The position numbers and the translations under genes are program-made. A stretch of DNA of 64,000 nt from an uncultured Verrucomicrobiota bacterium (GTDB taxonomy: Bacteria > Verrucomicrobiota > Verrucomicrobiia > Limisphaerales > UBA9464): positions 21,094-85,093 of the forward strand of contig CAIWVP010000020.1 in the NCBI GenBank assembly GCA_903916195.1. The letters run 5' to 3'. The notes under the pieces were generated by a model. The model was given only the letters and a program-made list of their open reading frames with translations. It had not been told where the DNA came from and ran no database searches. Position 1 is the stretch's first letter, and every line of letters starts with the position of its first letter. Below are positions 55,774 through 64,000 of the stretch, one piece after another.

Positions 55774-57072
55774 TCATCGTCCCAAGTCGTTCCAGGACTT
55801 GATGCCGATCACCGGTAGCGCGAAGGCGAAGACCTTTTCCCACTCGGGCGTGTCGGCGAGGCGGAAGACCTCGTAGCTGGGCTTCTTGCGGTCGGGGTCG
55901 GCGATGCTGCCGGGCTTGTGCGTCCACAGCCCGAGCATCAGGCCGCCTTCTTGGGCGTGGTCCACATGGCGGTGGAGGATGAACGAATCGATGCCGTCCA
56001 AGCGGTCGGCTTGCTTCCATGCGTAGCAATAGGCGGCGGCTTGGACCCTCTCGCCGTCCGCCGTCGCCGGCGTGTGGAAGCCTTGCTCGCTGAGGATCAC
56101 CCGGCGTTGCCGGCCGTCGTGGAGAAACCCGGGCTGGCGCAGGAAGGTGATGAGCTGGCCGAGGTTCTTGAAGGTGATGCGCGGGGTCGTGGTGAAATCC
56201 GGTGTCGCCGATTTGTCCATCCAAGCGCGCGGGTTGCCGAGGTCCTCGGGATAAGGATGGAAGGCGATGTGCCAGTCGAAGTCGCCGCCTTCCTTGGCTC
56301 TGCGGTCGAAGTATTCCAAGAACGGCCGAGCGGCGAACGCCTGGCGCTCGTCGCCACCGGGGTAGCGGATGTTCCAGTGGTGCTCCAGCGAGAGGTAGAC
56401 CCGGCTGTGGGCCGATTGCTTGCGGATGCTGGTGTGGGCGAGGCGGACGGTGCGGAGGTGGTCGTCGGCGAACTGCTCCATCGTCACGCGCCCCATGTTG
56501 GCCCAGAACCAATGCGAGTTGACCTCGTTGCCCACGATCCAGTTGGCCACACGGCCGAACTTCTGGTCCGGCCGCGACCAGCGTTCGGCGAGGAACTCCA
56601 TGCCGGCCGCGAACCAGGCGCGTCCTTCGGGCGTGACGGTGTTGAAGGCGGTGAGGTGGTTCGGGCAGTTGGTGCTGTAGCCGGGGTGCAGCAGGATGCG
56701 GCGCAGATCCGGATCCGCCGGCTCATAGGCCAGCAGGATCAACGACACCACGACGCCGTGGTCGGAAAGGGTCTTGATCTGTCGGTCCATCGCTTCGAGG
56801 TAACCGCGCTGGAACCGGTAGGTGTACTCCTCGAGATCCCATCCCGGTTGGTCGGCGTCGCCCGAAGGCGCGAGGAACTGGGCGAAGTTGAAGTTCAGCG
56901 CCGCGTGCTTCGCGCCGAGGGCGAGCGCATCGTCGACCATCTGGACCTGCAGGCCCTTCTTCGAAGTGGCCGTGGGGAAGGGCCACGAATAGCGCGAGGC
57001 GGGTTCTGAGGCCTCGGCGAGCGAGGCCACCAGGACAAAGGCGACGAGAAATCGGAGGACTCGTTTGATCAC
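55774..57072 (-). CDS. exported DUF5722 glycoside-hydrolase-like protein
   Basis: A 432-residue secreted TIM-barrel protein of the DUF5722 type. A signal peptide (RVLRFLVAFVLVASLAEA) is followed by YLEAMDRQIKTLSDHGV, the strand-4 motif WIVGNEVNS with candidate acid/base E183 and the strand-7 motif VILSEQGFHT with candidate nucleophile E329. This is the clan-A glycosidase arrangement. The substrate is unknown. The GTG at 57072 was preferred over an ATG at 57138 because the added residues are Arg-rich, precede the signal peptide and overlap the next gene; a GGAG lies ten bases upstream of the GTG. Confidence 0.75.
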   Translation of the reverse strand: MIKRVLRFLVAFVLVASLAEASEPASRYSWPFPTATSKKGLQVQMVDDALALGAKHAALNFNFAQFLAPSGDADQPGWDLEEYTYRFQRGYLEAMDRQIKTLSDHGVVVSLILLAYEPADPDLRRILLHPGYSTNCPNHLTAFNTVTPEGRAWFAAGMEFLAERWSRPDQKFGRVANWIVGNEVNSHWFWANMGRVTMEQFADDHLRTVRLAHTSIRKQSAHSRVYLSLEHHWNIRYPGGDERQAFAARPFLEYFDRRAKEGGDFDWHIAFHPYPEDLGNPRAWMDKSATPDFTTTPRITFKNLGQLITFLRQPGFLHDGRQRRVILSEQGFHTPATADGERVQAAAYCYAWKQADRLDGIDSFILHRHVDHAQEGGLMLGLWTHKPGSIADPDRKKPSYEVFRLADTPEWEKVFAFALPVIGIKSWNDLGR

Positions 57073-57109
57073 GTTGGACGGACTCCAGGGGCGGCCTCGC
57101 CATTCTACC

Positions 57110-60100
57110 TCAATTCTCCGCCGCGGCCGGCTCACCAAGCCATCGCCACACGCGCAGGACCTCGGTCGCGCCCCAGGCTTGGGCGTCGCAACCGCGATGC
57201 GTGTGGGGCGCGTCGCCGTCGACGATCTCGGGCAGATGTCCGAGGCAGCCTTCGGCCATCAGGCGGTCCGTGCTGCCCAGATAGGCGCGTGCCGCGGCGA
57301 TCGCCCGTGGATCGCCGTCGAAGGCCTTCACCAAGGCCTCGCAGAAGACCGGGAAAGTCCAGGTCCACGCGGTGCCGTTGTGGTAGGCGGGTTTGCGGCG
57401 GGTATCCTCGTCCCCTTCATAGCGCGGCCAGTAGGGATGGTCCGGATCGTTGAGCAGACCTCCGTGGTTCCCGTAGATGGCGAGCGGCGGCACCACCGGC
57501 AACGGCGCCAGCGAGCGCAGCGCGCCCGGGATGACGAGCCAGCGCCGCGCGGCCTCGACCGTGCGGCGCGCGCGTTCGCCGGTGGCGAGACCGAGCGACA
57601 CCGCGAGCAGGCAGTTGCTGCGGAGCGCGTTGTCCGGCGGAGCGGTCCGGGCCGGCTGCCCGGCGGGGCAACGAAGATTGTCGGCGTACCACCCGCACTC
57701 CTCGAGCCAGTAGTAGTTCTCGAACGATTTCTCCGCGCGGCGCGCGAGGTCGGCCCAGCTTTCGCCCCGGCCTTCCCACGGTTCGGCGCCGATGCGTGCG
57801 AGTTGCCGCAGCAGGCGGATCCACAGCGCCTGGATCTCGATGGGATAGCCCTCGCGCGGGGTGCCGGCGGGATGGTTGGTGTCCATCCACGTGAAATGGC
57901 TCGGGCTCCAGACGAGACCGGACTGCGCGTCGACACGGATCCCGTTCGGCGTGCCGCGCAGGTAGCCGCACGCGATCGAGCGGACGACCTCGGCCAGCGT
58001 CCGGCCGGTGGCGTCCACCGCGGTGGAGTAGAAAACAGTGACCAGTAGGTCAATATCCAGTAGGTCAGTGAGGGGAACGTCGGAGCTCGGGGGTGACTGA
58101 CCGACTGATCCACTGACCACTTCTGCCGCTTCCTCGCACACCACTCCGAACCATAGAGGCGCGTCGGTCGTGTCGCGGTTCGACGCGTCCGCGCCGTGGA
58201 TGCTGTTGGGCAACGTGCCGTCCTTCTCGAAACGTCCGAAAGCGATCAGCAGTTGGCGGACCTCCTCCGTCATGCCCGCGGCGAGCAGCCCGCGCGCGCA
58301 GATGAGCGAATCACGGCCCCAATCGAGGAACCACGGATAACCCGCGATCACCGTCTTCACGTCGTCGCGGCGCACGACGTACGCCTGCACGGCCCGCACC
58401 AGCGCGCGGGTGAAAGCATCAGGCGCCGCCGCGGGTGACGACGACTTCGCCTCGGTCCGTCGGGACGCCGCGATTTCCGATGCTTGGCGCGCCGCCACGA
58501 AATCCTTCACCGCCTCCGGCGTCGGCCCCGTCGGCTCGGCCGTGGCCACCAGCGTCACGCTCTCGCCTTGGGCGATCGGCAGCTCGAACCAGCCGGGGCT
58601 GTAGGCGTCGCCGCCGCCTTCTTGGCCGCGCGTGGCCTCGACCGGATGCGGGATGCCGACCGACCATTCCGGATCCCGATGGTATCCGCCGGCGTCGGCC
58701 CAGACGCGCAAGCCGCGGTCAGGCGCGGGCGTGAAGGCGAAGCCGTTGAACGAAGGCTGGCCCTCCGCCGCACCCCGCGTGGAGATCTCTCGGCAATGCC
58801 CGCTGAAATGGCGTTCCGAACCTTCGTTGCGCTGGGTCTCCCAGTGGAAATTCCGGTCCTCGATGTCGACCCGCACCGTGAGCCGGACCCGGGCGTCGGC
58901 CGGCAGCGGACGTCCGAGGTGCCGTCCGGCGCCCGTGCGGTCGGGACGCGTGAAGCGGAGCACCACCGTGTTCTGCTGGTCGAGCAGGTCGGCCACCAGA
59001 TGGATCTCCACGCTGCGTCCGTCGCCTGCGTTCGCGATGAAGCGCCAGTGCGCCGGAGGGCCGGGCTCGAGGTCGACGAGGTTGTCGCCGTTCAGCGCGG
59101 TGATGAAACCGTCGGCATCCACCCAGGCGCGGATGCGCTTGGCGAAGACATGACGGTCCACCGGGATGCTCGCGCCCAGGTTCGCGCCGAGCAGGCAATC
59201 GTACTTGGACGTGATGCGTCCGAGGTCCGCATGGAGGCGCGACATGCCGCCGCGGCCGTTGGTGAGCAGGACGAGCGAGCGCGGCCCGACCACCGCGGTG
59301 CCGTGGGTCGGCAACGGGTCCGATGCGAGGAATCGAAGCGTCGCCAAGGCGTCCTCGGTGCCGGCGCCGTGGCGTTCAAGCGCGAGCGATGCGTCGGACG
59401 CCGCCGCGAGCGAGCGCGGCGGGAACGCGGCGACGAAACCCTCCGCGACCGGGATGGCGACGGCGTTCTCCGGGAACTGGCCGGCCCCCGTCAACCGCGC
59501 ACGGAACGGGCGGTCGTCGTGCACCAACAGCCAATGTCCGGGCGGCACCGGCGTGATCCGCGAACGGTCGGCGAGATGCCAGGCCACGACCGGACGATAC
59601 CCGCCGTCGGCAGCGCCCGAGGCGCGGGCCAGGAATCCTGCCGGATCCGCGGCGACCTCGGCCGCGAGCCTCTTCCGGTCGGCCACCGCGCCGATCGGGC
59701 GACCGCCCGAGGCCGAAGCGGCGACCGCCCAATCGGCCTGGGCAGAGACCCGGCGATAGGCTTCGCCGGACAGGCCGCGCGGATGGGCCGACGCCGCAAG
59801 GCAGTGCACCGCGGCGGCCCTCAGGGTGATCCGGATGCGTGACGACTGGGCGACGGGTTCCACTTCAGGCCGGCCGCCGGCCGGACCGGCGAGATCCGCC
59901 GACGGTTCTCCGAGTTCGCGCCAGAGCTTGGCCTCGAGCTCGAGGCTCTGGGAGCGCTCGACGTCCGTGTTCACGAGCACGAGCACGGAATCGAGGCGCT
60001 CGGCGGAATCGCGCCGCAGCGCGAAGACGGCCGAACCGTCGGGGCTGACGCGCGCGATCGCCGCTCCGGCGAAGAAGCAGGGATGGTCGGCGAGCAGGCG

Positions 60101-61594
60101 GTTCACCGCGCCGAGCTCGGCCACGAGGTTGTCCGCGCTGCCCCAGGCGAGGCCGCGGCTGCTGTGGACGTTCACCTGCTCGGTGGCGAGCCATTCGACG
60201 CCGTTGGTGAAGCCGAACCCGCCGTCCACGCTCGTCAACGCGGAGAGCAGGTTCCGGTGCAGCGACCACGTCCGGTTTGGAACCAAGGCCGCGGCGCCGG
60301 AGCCTTCCGGAGCCGGGGCGGCGACGGCACCCCGCGCGGCGAGGCGGGAATTGTCGTGCGTCTCGCTATAATGGACGAGCGTCCCGGCCCGCTGGCTGGT
60401 GGCGAGAGCGTGGTCGAGATACCACTGCACGCCTTGGCCGCCGAAGTTCTGGAACAACTCGCTGTAGGCCCACTGCATGCCGCCTTCGCCGAGCAGGTCG
60501 TCGGTCGCCTCCCACGATCCGCCGAGCCCTTCGAGCAGGAACACCGTGTCCGGGAACTCCTGCCGCACGCGCGCCGTGATATATTGCCAGACCGGCAGCG
60601 GGACCTTGTAGCCCGCGTCGCAGCGGAAGGCGTCCACACCGCGGCGGCACCAGATGAGGAAGGCCTCCGCGAACTGCTCCCACAGCGCGACGTGCCTTTG
60701 GTCGAGTTCGACCAGGTCTTCCCACACCGCGCCCCACGCCCCGGGGCTCTCGAACCGTCCGTCGGCCGTCCGCACGAACCACTCCGGATGCTGCTCGTGG
60801 AGCGCGCTGCCCCAGCCGGTGTGGTTGATCACCAGGTCGAGCATGAGGCGGGCGCCCGCCGCATGCGTCGCGCGGGCGAGCTCGCAGAACTGCTGGACAC
60901 CGGTGGTCCGGTGGTCGAACTCCACCAACGCGGGGTCGATCGCGGTCAGGTCCTGCAAGGCGTAGGGCGATCCGAACCGGCCGAACCTCGCGAAGGTCGT
61001 CGGCACCGGGCTCACCGGCAGCAGGTGCAGGATCCGGCAACCGAGCGTGCCGGTGATGTGCGGCAGCTCGCGGACGAGGTCGCGCAGCGTGCCGCTCGGC
61101 GGGATGACCGTGTAGCCGTCCTGGTCGAGCGGTGCGAGCCGGGCGTCCAGGACCGGATCGACCGTGGCCCTGCGCGCCTTTCCGGGACCGAACTGCCGGG
61201 GGAACGCGCAGTAGAGGGTGTTCCCCGAACGCGTCCACGACGGATGCACGCTCACGCCGGGATCGGCGCCGGACGGCCAGTGCTGGTTGCCGCGCTCGTC
61301 GAGGGCGTAGGCCTTCGCCTTGAAGAAGCCGACCTCCGCGAGCGGCAGCGAGACGACGTGCTCGCCGTTCCCGGCATCGCGCAGCGGAAGGTCGCGCCAA
61401 GACGCGCCGGCGAGCGGCACCTTCTCGAAGTGCGCGCGGACGATCTCGTCCCGCAACGTGGCGGCGCGGCCGATGTTGGTGCGAAGCTTCGCGGTCCAGC
61501 CCGGCGGCACACCGCGCAGGGTGAAGGTGAGGCAATCGCCGGCATGGCGCACAAGGCGCGTGCCGGGCGCGGGGGACATGTGGAGCTCGGGCAT
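57110..61594 (-). CDS. two-domain glycogen-debranching-type enzyme (GH13 plus amylo-1,6-glucosidase-like)
   Basis: A protein of 1494 residues. The N-terminal part (to about 600) is a GH13 barrel with DLVINHTG, nucleophile D326 (DAFRCDAGY), acid/base E355 (LLEGLGG) and D414 (SETHDNSR). The middle is strand-rich. The C-terminal part (from about 1080) is an (alpha/alpha)6 barrel of the glycogen debranching family with WFLDWGRDSLICARGLL, TTDAPLWF and SPSHFTWMD (D1238). This is the domain order of eukaryotic-type debranching enzyme, in which a glucanotransferase precedes an amylo-alpha-1,6-glucosidase. The start at 61594 (MPELHMSP) was chosen because the upstream frame shadows another gene. Confidence 0.82.
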   Translation of the reverse strand: MPELHMSPAPGTRLVRHAGDCLTFTLRGVPPGWTAKLRTNIGRAATLRDEIVRAHFEKVPLAGASWRDLPLRDAGNGEHVVSLPLAEVGFFKAKAYALDERGNQHWPSGADPGVSVHPSWTRSGNTLYCAFPRQFGPGKARRATVDPVLDARLAPLDQDGYTVIPPSGTLRDLVRELPHITGTLGCRILHLLPVSPVPTTFARFGRFGSPYALQDLTAIDPALVEFDHRTTGVQQFCELARATHAAGARLMLDLVINHTGWGSALHEQHPEWFVRTADGRFESPGAWGAVWEDLVELDQRHVALWEQFAEAFLIWCRRGVDAFRCDAGYKVPLPVWQYITARVRQEFPDTVFLLEGLGGSWEATDDLLGEGGMQWAYSELFQNFGGQGVQWYLDHALATSQRAGTLVHYSETHDNSRLAARGAVAAPAPEGSGAAALVPNRTWSLHRNLLSALTSVDGGFGFTNGVEWLATEQVNVHSSRGLAWGSADNLVAELGAVNRLLADHPCFFAGAAIARVSPDGSAVFALRRDSAERLDSVLVLVNTDVERSQSLELEAKLWRELGEPSADLAGPAGGRPEVEPVAQSSRIRITLRAAAVHCLAASAHPRGLSGEAYRRVSAQADWAVAASASGGRPIGAVADRKRLAAEVAADPAGFLARASGAADGGYRPVVAWHLADRSRITPVPPGHWLLVHDDRPFRARLTGAGQFPENAVAIPVAEGFVAAFPPRSLAAASDASLALERHGAGTEDALATLRFLASDPLPTHGTAVVGPRSLVLLTNGRGGMSRLHADLGRITSKYDCLLGANLGASIPVDRHVFAKRIRAWVDADGFITALNGDNLVDLEPGPPAHWRFIANAGDGRSVEIHLVADLLDQQNTVVLRFTRPDRTGAGRHLGRPLPADARVRLTVRVDIEDRNFHWETQRNEGSERHFSGHCREISTRGAAEGQPSFNGFAFTPAPDRGLRVWADAGGYHRDPEWSVGIPHPVEATRGQEGGGDAYSPGWFELPIAQGESVTLVATAEPTGPTPEAVKDFVAARQASEIAASRRTEAKSSSPAAAPDAFTRALVRAVQAYVVRRDDVKTVIAGYPWFLDWGRDSLICARGLLAAGMTEEVRQLLIAFGRFEKDGTLPNSIHGADASNRDTTDAPLWFGVVCEEAAEVVSGSVGQSPPSSDVPLTDLLDIDLLVTVFYSTAVDATGRTLAEVVRSIACGYLRGTPNGIRVDAQSGLVWSPSHFTWMDTNHPAGTPREGYPIEIQALWIRLLRQLARIGAEPWEGRGESWADLARRAEKSFENYYWLEECGWYADNLRCPAGQPARTAPPDNALRSNCLLAVSLGLATGERARRTVEAARRWLVIPGALRSLAPLPVVPPLAIYGNHGGLLNDPDHPYWPRYEGDEDTRRKPAYHNGTAWTWTFPVFCEALVKAFDGDPRAIAAARAYLGSTDRLMAEGCLGHLPEIVDGDAPHTHRGCDAQAWGATEVLRVWRWLGEPAAAEN
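58037..58121 (-). repeat. repeat-like insertion inside the debranching-enzyme gene
   Basis: The stretch holds two copies of CCAGTAGGTCA (58042-58052 and 58057-58067) and an imperfect inverted counterpart near 58095-58121 (GACTGACCGACTGATCC). It keeps the reading frame and encodes about 28 low-complexity residues (about 1159-1186) just after the CEEAAE motif. Its composition is less G/C-rich than its surroundings. Confidence 0.6.
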
Positions 61595-61710
61595 CGGGAT
61601 GTCGCGGCGCGACGGGACGAAGTGTGCGGGTCCGGCGTCCGGGCGCGCAAGCGGCGGACGGCGGAAGCGGCGCAGAATTGCCGGGCCGATGAACGGCGGA
61701 GAATCAATCT

Positions 61711-61780
61711 GGGGCGCGGGTGGAACCGCGCCCCTCCCGGACAAGAGGTCTTCGGCACGGCGTCGGTTCCACCCGTGCCC
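61711..61780. repeat. paired-hairpin intergenic element with complementary loops
   Basis: Hairpin A has a perfect 9-bp stem, GGGGCGCGG (61711-61719) and CCGCGCCCC (61726-61734), around loop GTGGAA. Hairpin B has a perfect 7-bp stem, GGCACGG (61754-61760) and CCGTGCC (61773-61779), with TTCCAC in its loop. The two halves also form a 17-bp inverted repeat with one mismatch (61712-61728 and 61764-61780). It lies in the 206-base spacer between the isomerase gene and the debranching gene. No T-run follows. Confidence 0.7.
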
Positions 61781-61800
61781 TGATCTGTTCGCGGCCTGCC

Positions 61801-62700
61801 TCAGCCCATGAACGGGCGCATCTCGTCGAGCATCTTGGGAACGCGAACGAACGGATCGTCCTTCAGCTCGTACTCCAACGCGACGAACCCTTGATAACCG
61901 GAGTCGCGGAGCAGCTTGAACATCCGGGCGTCGTCGCGCGGTTCCTCCTTCGACTGCCCGCGCCGGGTCATCTTGCCCTTGAACTGCACGTTGACCGCCC
62001 AGGGCGCGATCTTCGCGAGATCGCCGTAGGGATCGTCGGTGTGGAAGTTGCCGGAGTCGAGATTGATCCCGATCCACGGGGATTTCACCGCCCGGACGAT
62101 CTCCACCAGGTCGTCGGCCTCGGCCACGATGCCGCCGTGGTTCTCGATGCCGAGGAAGATGCCGGCCTTGCCGGCGGCCTCGCCGCATTCCTCCAGCGCG
62201 GCGATGCAGTTCTTCTTGGCCTCGTCCTTGGTGACGTCTTTCGGCGGGCCGCCGGCGAACACGCGGATGTGCGGTGCGCCGAAGATCGATGACTTACGGA
62301 TCCACTCGTTCACGTGGGCGATCTCCTTGTCGCGTTGCGCACCCTTGGGATGGCAGAAGTTGTTGCCCACCGCGGTGCCGCTGACGGTGACGCCGCGGAG
62401 ATGCGCGTGGCGCCGGACCTCGGCGAGGTAGGCGTCGGTCACGTCCGCCGGGAAATAATAGCTGGTGAGCTCCGCGCCCTCGACACCGTGGTCGGCGCAG
62501 TAGTCGACGAACTTCAGCATGTCCATGCCGTCGCGGAGGCCGTCCTTGGCGCCCTTGACGTCGCTGCGGAAGGAATACGCTGCCAAGGCAAGGCGGAGAC
62601 GGGCCTTGCCGCCGCGCGCGAACGGTCCGACCGCATGGGCGAACGGAAGGACGGCGGCCGAAGCGGCGAGGGATCCGAGGAACGTGCGGCGGGAGAGCAT
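61801..62700 (-). CDS. Tat-exported sugar phosphate isomerase/epimerase-family protein
   Basis: A 299-residue TIM-barrel protein of the xylose-isomerase-like (AP endonuclease 2) family. It begins with a twin-arginine signal (MLSRRTFLGSLAASAAVLPF). Metal-binding residues are seen in GIFLGIENHGG, WIGINLDSGNFHTDD, VNVQFKGKM and FVALEYELKDDP. Exported members in Verrucomicrobia and planctomycetes probably isomerise or epimerise a free sugar or a related polyol; the substrate is not known. It lies upstream of the debranching gene on the same strand, which suggests carbohydrate use. Confidence 0.82.
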   Translation of the reverse strand: MLSRRTFLGSLAASAAVLPFAHAVGPFARGGKARLRLALAAYSFRSDVKGAKDGLRDGMDMLKFVDYCADHGVEGAELTSYYFPADVTDAYLAEVRRHAHLRGVTVSGTAVGNNFCHPKGAQRDKEIAHVNEWIRKSSIFGAPHIRVFAGGPPKDVTKDEAKKNCIAALEECGEAAGKAGIFLGIENHGGIVAEADDLVEIVRAVKSPWIGINLDSGNFHTDDPYGDLAKIAPWAVNVQFKGKMTRRGQSKEEPRDDARMFKLLRDSGYQGFVALEYELKDDPFVRVPKMLDEMRPFMG

Positions 62701-62733
62701 GGGCGAAACCTAGGGGCGGCAGCTTGATTCTTC

Positions 62734-62763
62734 AATGTCGCACTCTGGAATGTCGCACTCTGG
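62734..62763. repeat. 15-bp tandem repeat, two copies
   Basis: AATGTCGCACTCTGG occurs twice head to tail (62734-62748 and 62749-62763), followed by a partial third AAT. It is in the spacer between the isomerase gene and the M28 peptidase gene. Confidence 0.85.
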
Positions 62764-62790
62764 AATCGGCGTGCGCCCCGTGCCGCGGAC

Positions 62791-64000
62791 TCAGCGGGCC
62801 GCGTCCAGCATCGCGTCGCGTCGGGCTTTGAACTCGGTCCCGGGTTTCCACGCCGGCCATGTCTTGCCGTCGGCGACGCGTTCGCCGACCTGATAGAGCA
62901 GTTGCAGGTCCTCGACCGCGCCGGAGAGGTCCCAGTCGGGTTTCACGTCGTCGCTGACCTTGTGGTAATCGCGCTCCGTGTACTCGTCGGCCTTGGCTTG
63001 GCCGTAGCCCGCAGGCTTGTCGCGGTAGTCCATCCCGCCTTTACCGTAGAGAGCGGGCACGCCGACCTTGGCGAACTCGAAGTGGTCGCTGCGGTAGAAG
63101 ATGCCCTTTTCCGGCATCGCCTCGGGTGTCACGGTGCGTCCCTGCGCGGTCGCGATGCCAAGCACGATGTCGTCGAGCGTCGAGTTGCCGAGGCCCACGA
63201 CGGAGAAGTCGCGCGTGCGGCCCCAGGTGTTGAGGCCGTCCATGTTGATGTCGGCGAGGGTGCGCTGGAGCGGATAGAGCGGACGGGTGGCGTAGAACTT
63301 CGCGCCGAGCAGGCCTTGTTCCTCGGCGGTGACGGCGAGGAAGAGCAACGAGCGCTTCGGCCGCGCGGATGTCTTCGCGAAGGCTTCCGCGATCCCGAGC
63401 AGCCCGGCGGTGCCGATGGCGTTGTCGGCGGCGCCGTTGTAGATCGGGTCGCCGGCGAGCTTCTCGTCGCGTCCGAGATGGTCCCAATGCGCCGTGTACA
63501 CCACCCATTCGTCGCGGAGCTTCGGATCGCTGCCGGTGAGCTTGGCGACGACGTTCTTCGAGCGGACCTGGCGGATCGTGTTGGTGACGGCGAAGTCGGC
63601 GGTCATGCCCAGCGGCATCGGGCGGAAATCACGCCGCAGCGCGGCTTGCTTGGCGGCTTCGTAGGGGGTGCCGGCGGCGGCGAAGAGCTTCTGCGCCCGC
63701 TCGAGGCTGATCCATCCGGCGGCCTGCAACTGCGCTTCGGTATTGCCGGCAAGGTCGAAGCGTTCGCGTCCCCACGAGTTCACCACCACGAACCACGGGT
63801 AGGCCGCGGGCTTGGTCTCGTGGACGATGAGCGCGGCGGCGGCACCCTTCGCCGCGGCGATCTCATATTTGTAGGTCCAGCGGCCGTAGTAGGTCATCGC
63901 CTTCCCCTTGAACATCGCGTCGTCGAGCTTCGAGGGGTCCTTCGGGTCCGGGATCGGCGGGTCGTTGATCAGGAACACGACCGTCTTGCCCCGGACGTCC
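62791..64000 (-). CDS. M28-family zinc aminopeptidase (partial, 5' end outside the window)
   Basis: The last 403 or so residues of an M28 peptidase whose start lies beyond the right edge. A PA-domain-like stretch ([13 protein letters not shown]) is followed by the di-zinc catalytic domain: [37 protein letters not shown] with the Glu pair, NMDGLNTWG and YHKVSDD. It is probably exported, as most relatives are, but the signal region is not visible. It would remove amino acids from peptides with two zinc ions. Confidence 0.88.
   Translation of the reverse strand, partial: DVRGKTVVFLINDPPIPDPKDPSKLDDAMFKGKAMTYYGRWTYKYEIAAAKGAAAALIVHETKPAAYPWFVVVNSWGRERFDLAGNTEAQLQAAGWISLERAQKLFAAAGTPYEAAKQAALRRDFRPMPLGMTADFAVTNTIRQVRSKNVVAKLTGSDPKLRDEWVVYTAHWDHLGRDEKLAGDPIYNGAADNAIGTAGLLGIAEAFAKTSARPKRSLLFLAVTAEEQGLLGAKFYATRPLYPLQRTLADINMDGLNTWGRTRDFSVVGLGNSTLDDIVLGIATAQGRTVTPEAMPEKGIFYRSDHFEFAKVGVPALYGKGGMDYRDKPAGYGQAKADEYTERDYHKVSDDVKPDWDLSGAVEDLQLLYQVGERVADGKTWPAWKPGTEFKARRDAMLDAAR

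Noticed and set aside
58037..58121. Frameshift or sequencing error in the debranching gene at the low-G/C stretch
   Set aside because: The same reading frame gives recognisable family sequence on both sides, so the segment is an in-frame insertion rather than a frameshift.
1..64000. tRNA, rRNA, CRISPR arrays, integrases and complete insertion sequences
   Set aside because: None was recognised: no cloverleaf-like segment, no regularly spaced short repeats with unique spacers and no transposase or integrase motif in any plausible gene.

Overview
This is a high-GC (roughly two thirds G+C), densely coding bacterial chromosome segment, most likely from Verrucomicrobiota. The signs are several pseudopilins with the FTLIELL signature of that phylum, a pseudopilin cassette recalling the 'Verru_Chthon' gene cassettes, a fused sorbosone-dehydrogenase/HEAT/cytochrome c protein of the PVC type, many large secreted proteins with YQVES-type C-terminal repeats, and few recognisable Shine-Dalgarno sites. 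The phylum is an inference from gene content; no rRNA or tRNA gene was seen.

Layout. 1-15.3 kb: the start of an RRM RNA-binding protein (minus strand), an ArsC/Spx-like protein, a secreted FG-GAP protein, a membrane protein, a sigma-54 response regulator, a Lys-rich secreted protein with a good terminator, an outer-membrane-barrel candidate translationally coupled to a sensor kinase, a secreted beta-propeller, an SDR oxidoreductase, a ROK sugar kinase and the 1138-aa haem protein. 15.4-33.5 kb: a BrnT/BrnA-like toxin-antitoxin pair with a palindromic candidate operator, then an operon of five pseudopilins plus a 1449-aa GspK-like protein (order G, G, H, I, J, K) that runs into a 2842-aa secreted subtilase with tandem C-terminal repeats. 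33.5-40.8 kb: a PfkB kinase; HrpB helicase, a TMEM14-like protein and an aldose-dehydrogenase-like protein on the minus strand; a possible cytochrome remnant; and a TlpA-type thioredoxin.

40.9-55.2 kb is the most notable region: a phosphonate-utilisation operon. In order it holds an alkaline-phosphatase-superfamily hydrolase (set off by a small terminator), phnW, a GDPD-like exported phosphodiesterase, pbfA, a pseudopilin, a second class-III PLP enzyme, phnA, an in-frame GNAT-PhnY fusion, an exported PHP-domain protein, a zinc alcohol dehydrogenase of the phosphonate-associated clade, a PhnZ/TmpB-like HD oxygenase and a DUF5690 MFS transporter. PhnW and PbfA would both give phosphonoacetaldehyde, PhnY would oxidise it to phosphonoacetate, and PhnA would release phosphate and acetate. 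No PhnX, C-P lyase, PhnY*-type dioxygenase, ABC importer or regulator is visible.

55.4-64 kb: a truncated ECF sigma factor, then minus-strand genes for a DUF5722 glycoside-hydrolase-like protein, a 1494-aa two-domain glycogen-debranching-type enzyme that carries a repeat-like insertion inside its reading frame, a Tat-exported sugar isomerase/epimerase and a partial M28 peptidase. Two intergenic repeats lie here: a paired-hairpin element with complementary loops and a 15-bp tandem repeat.
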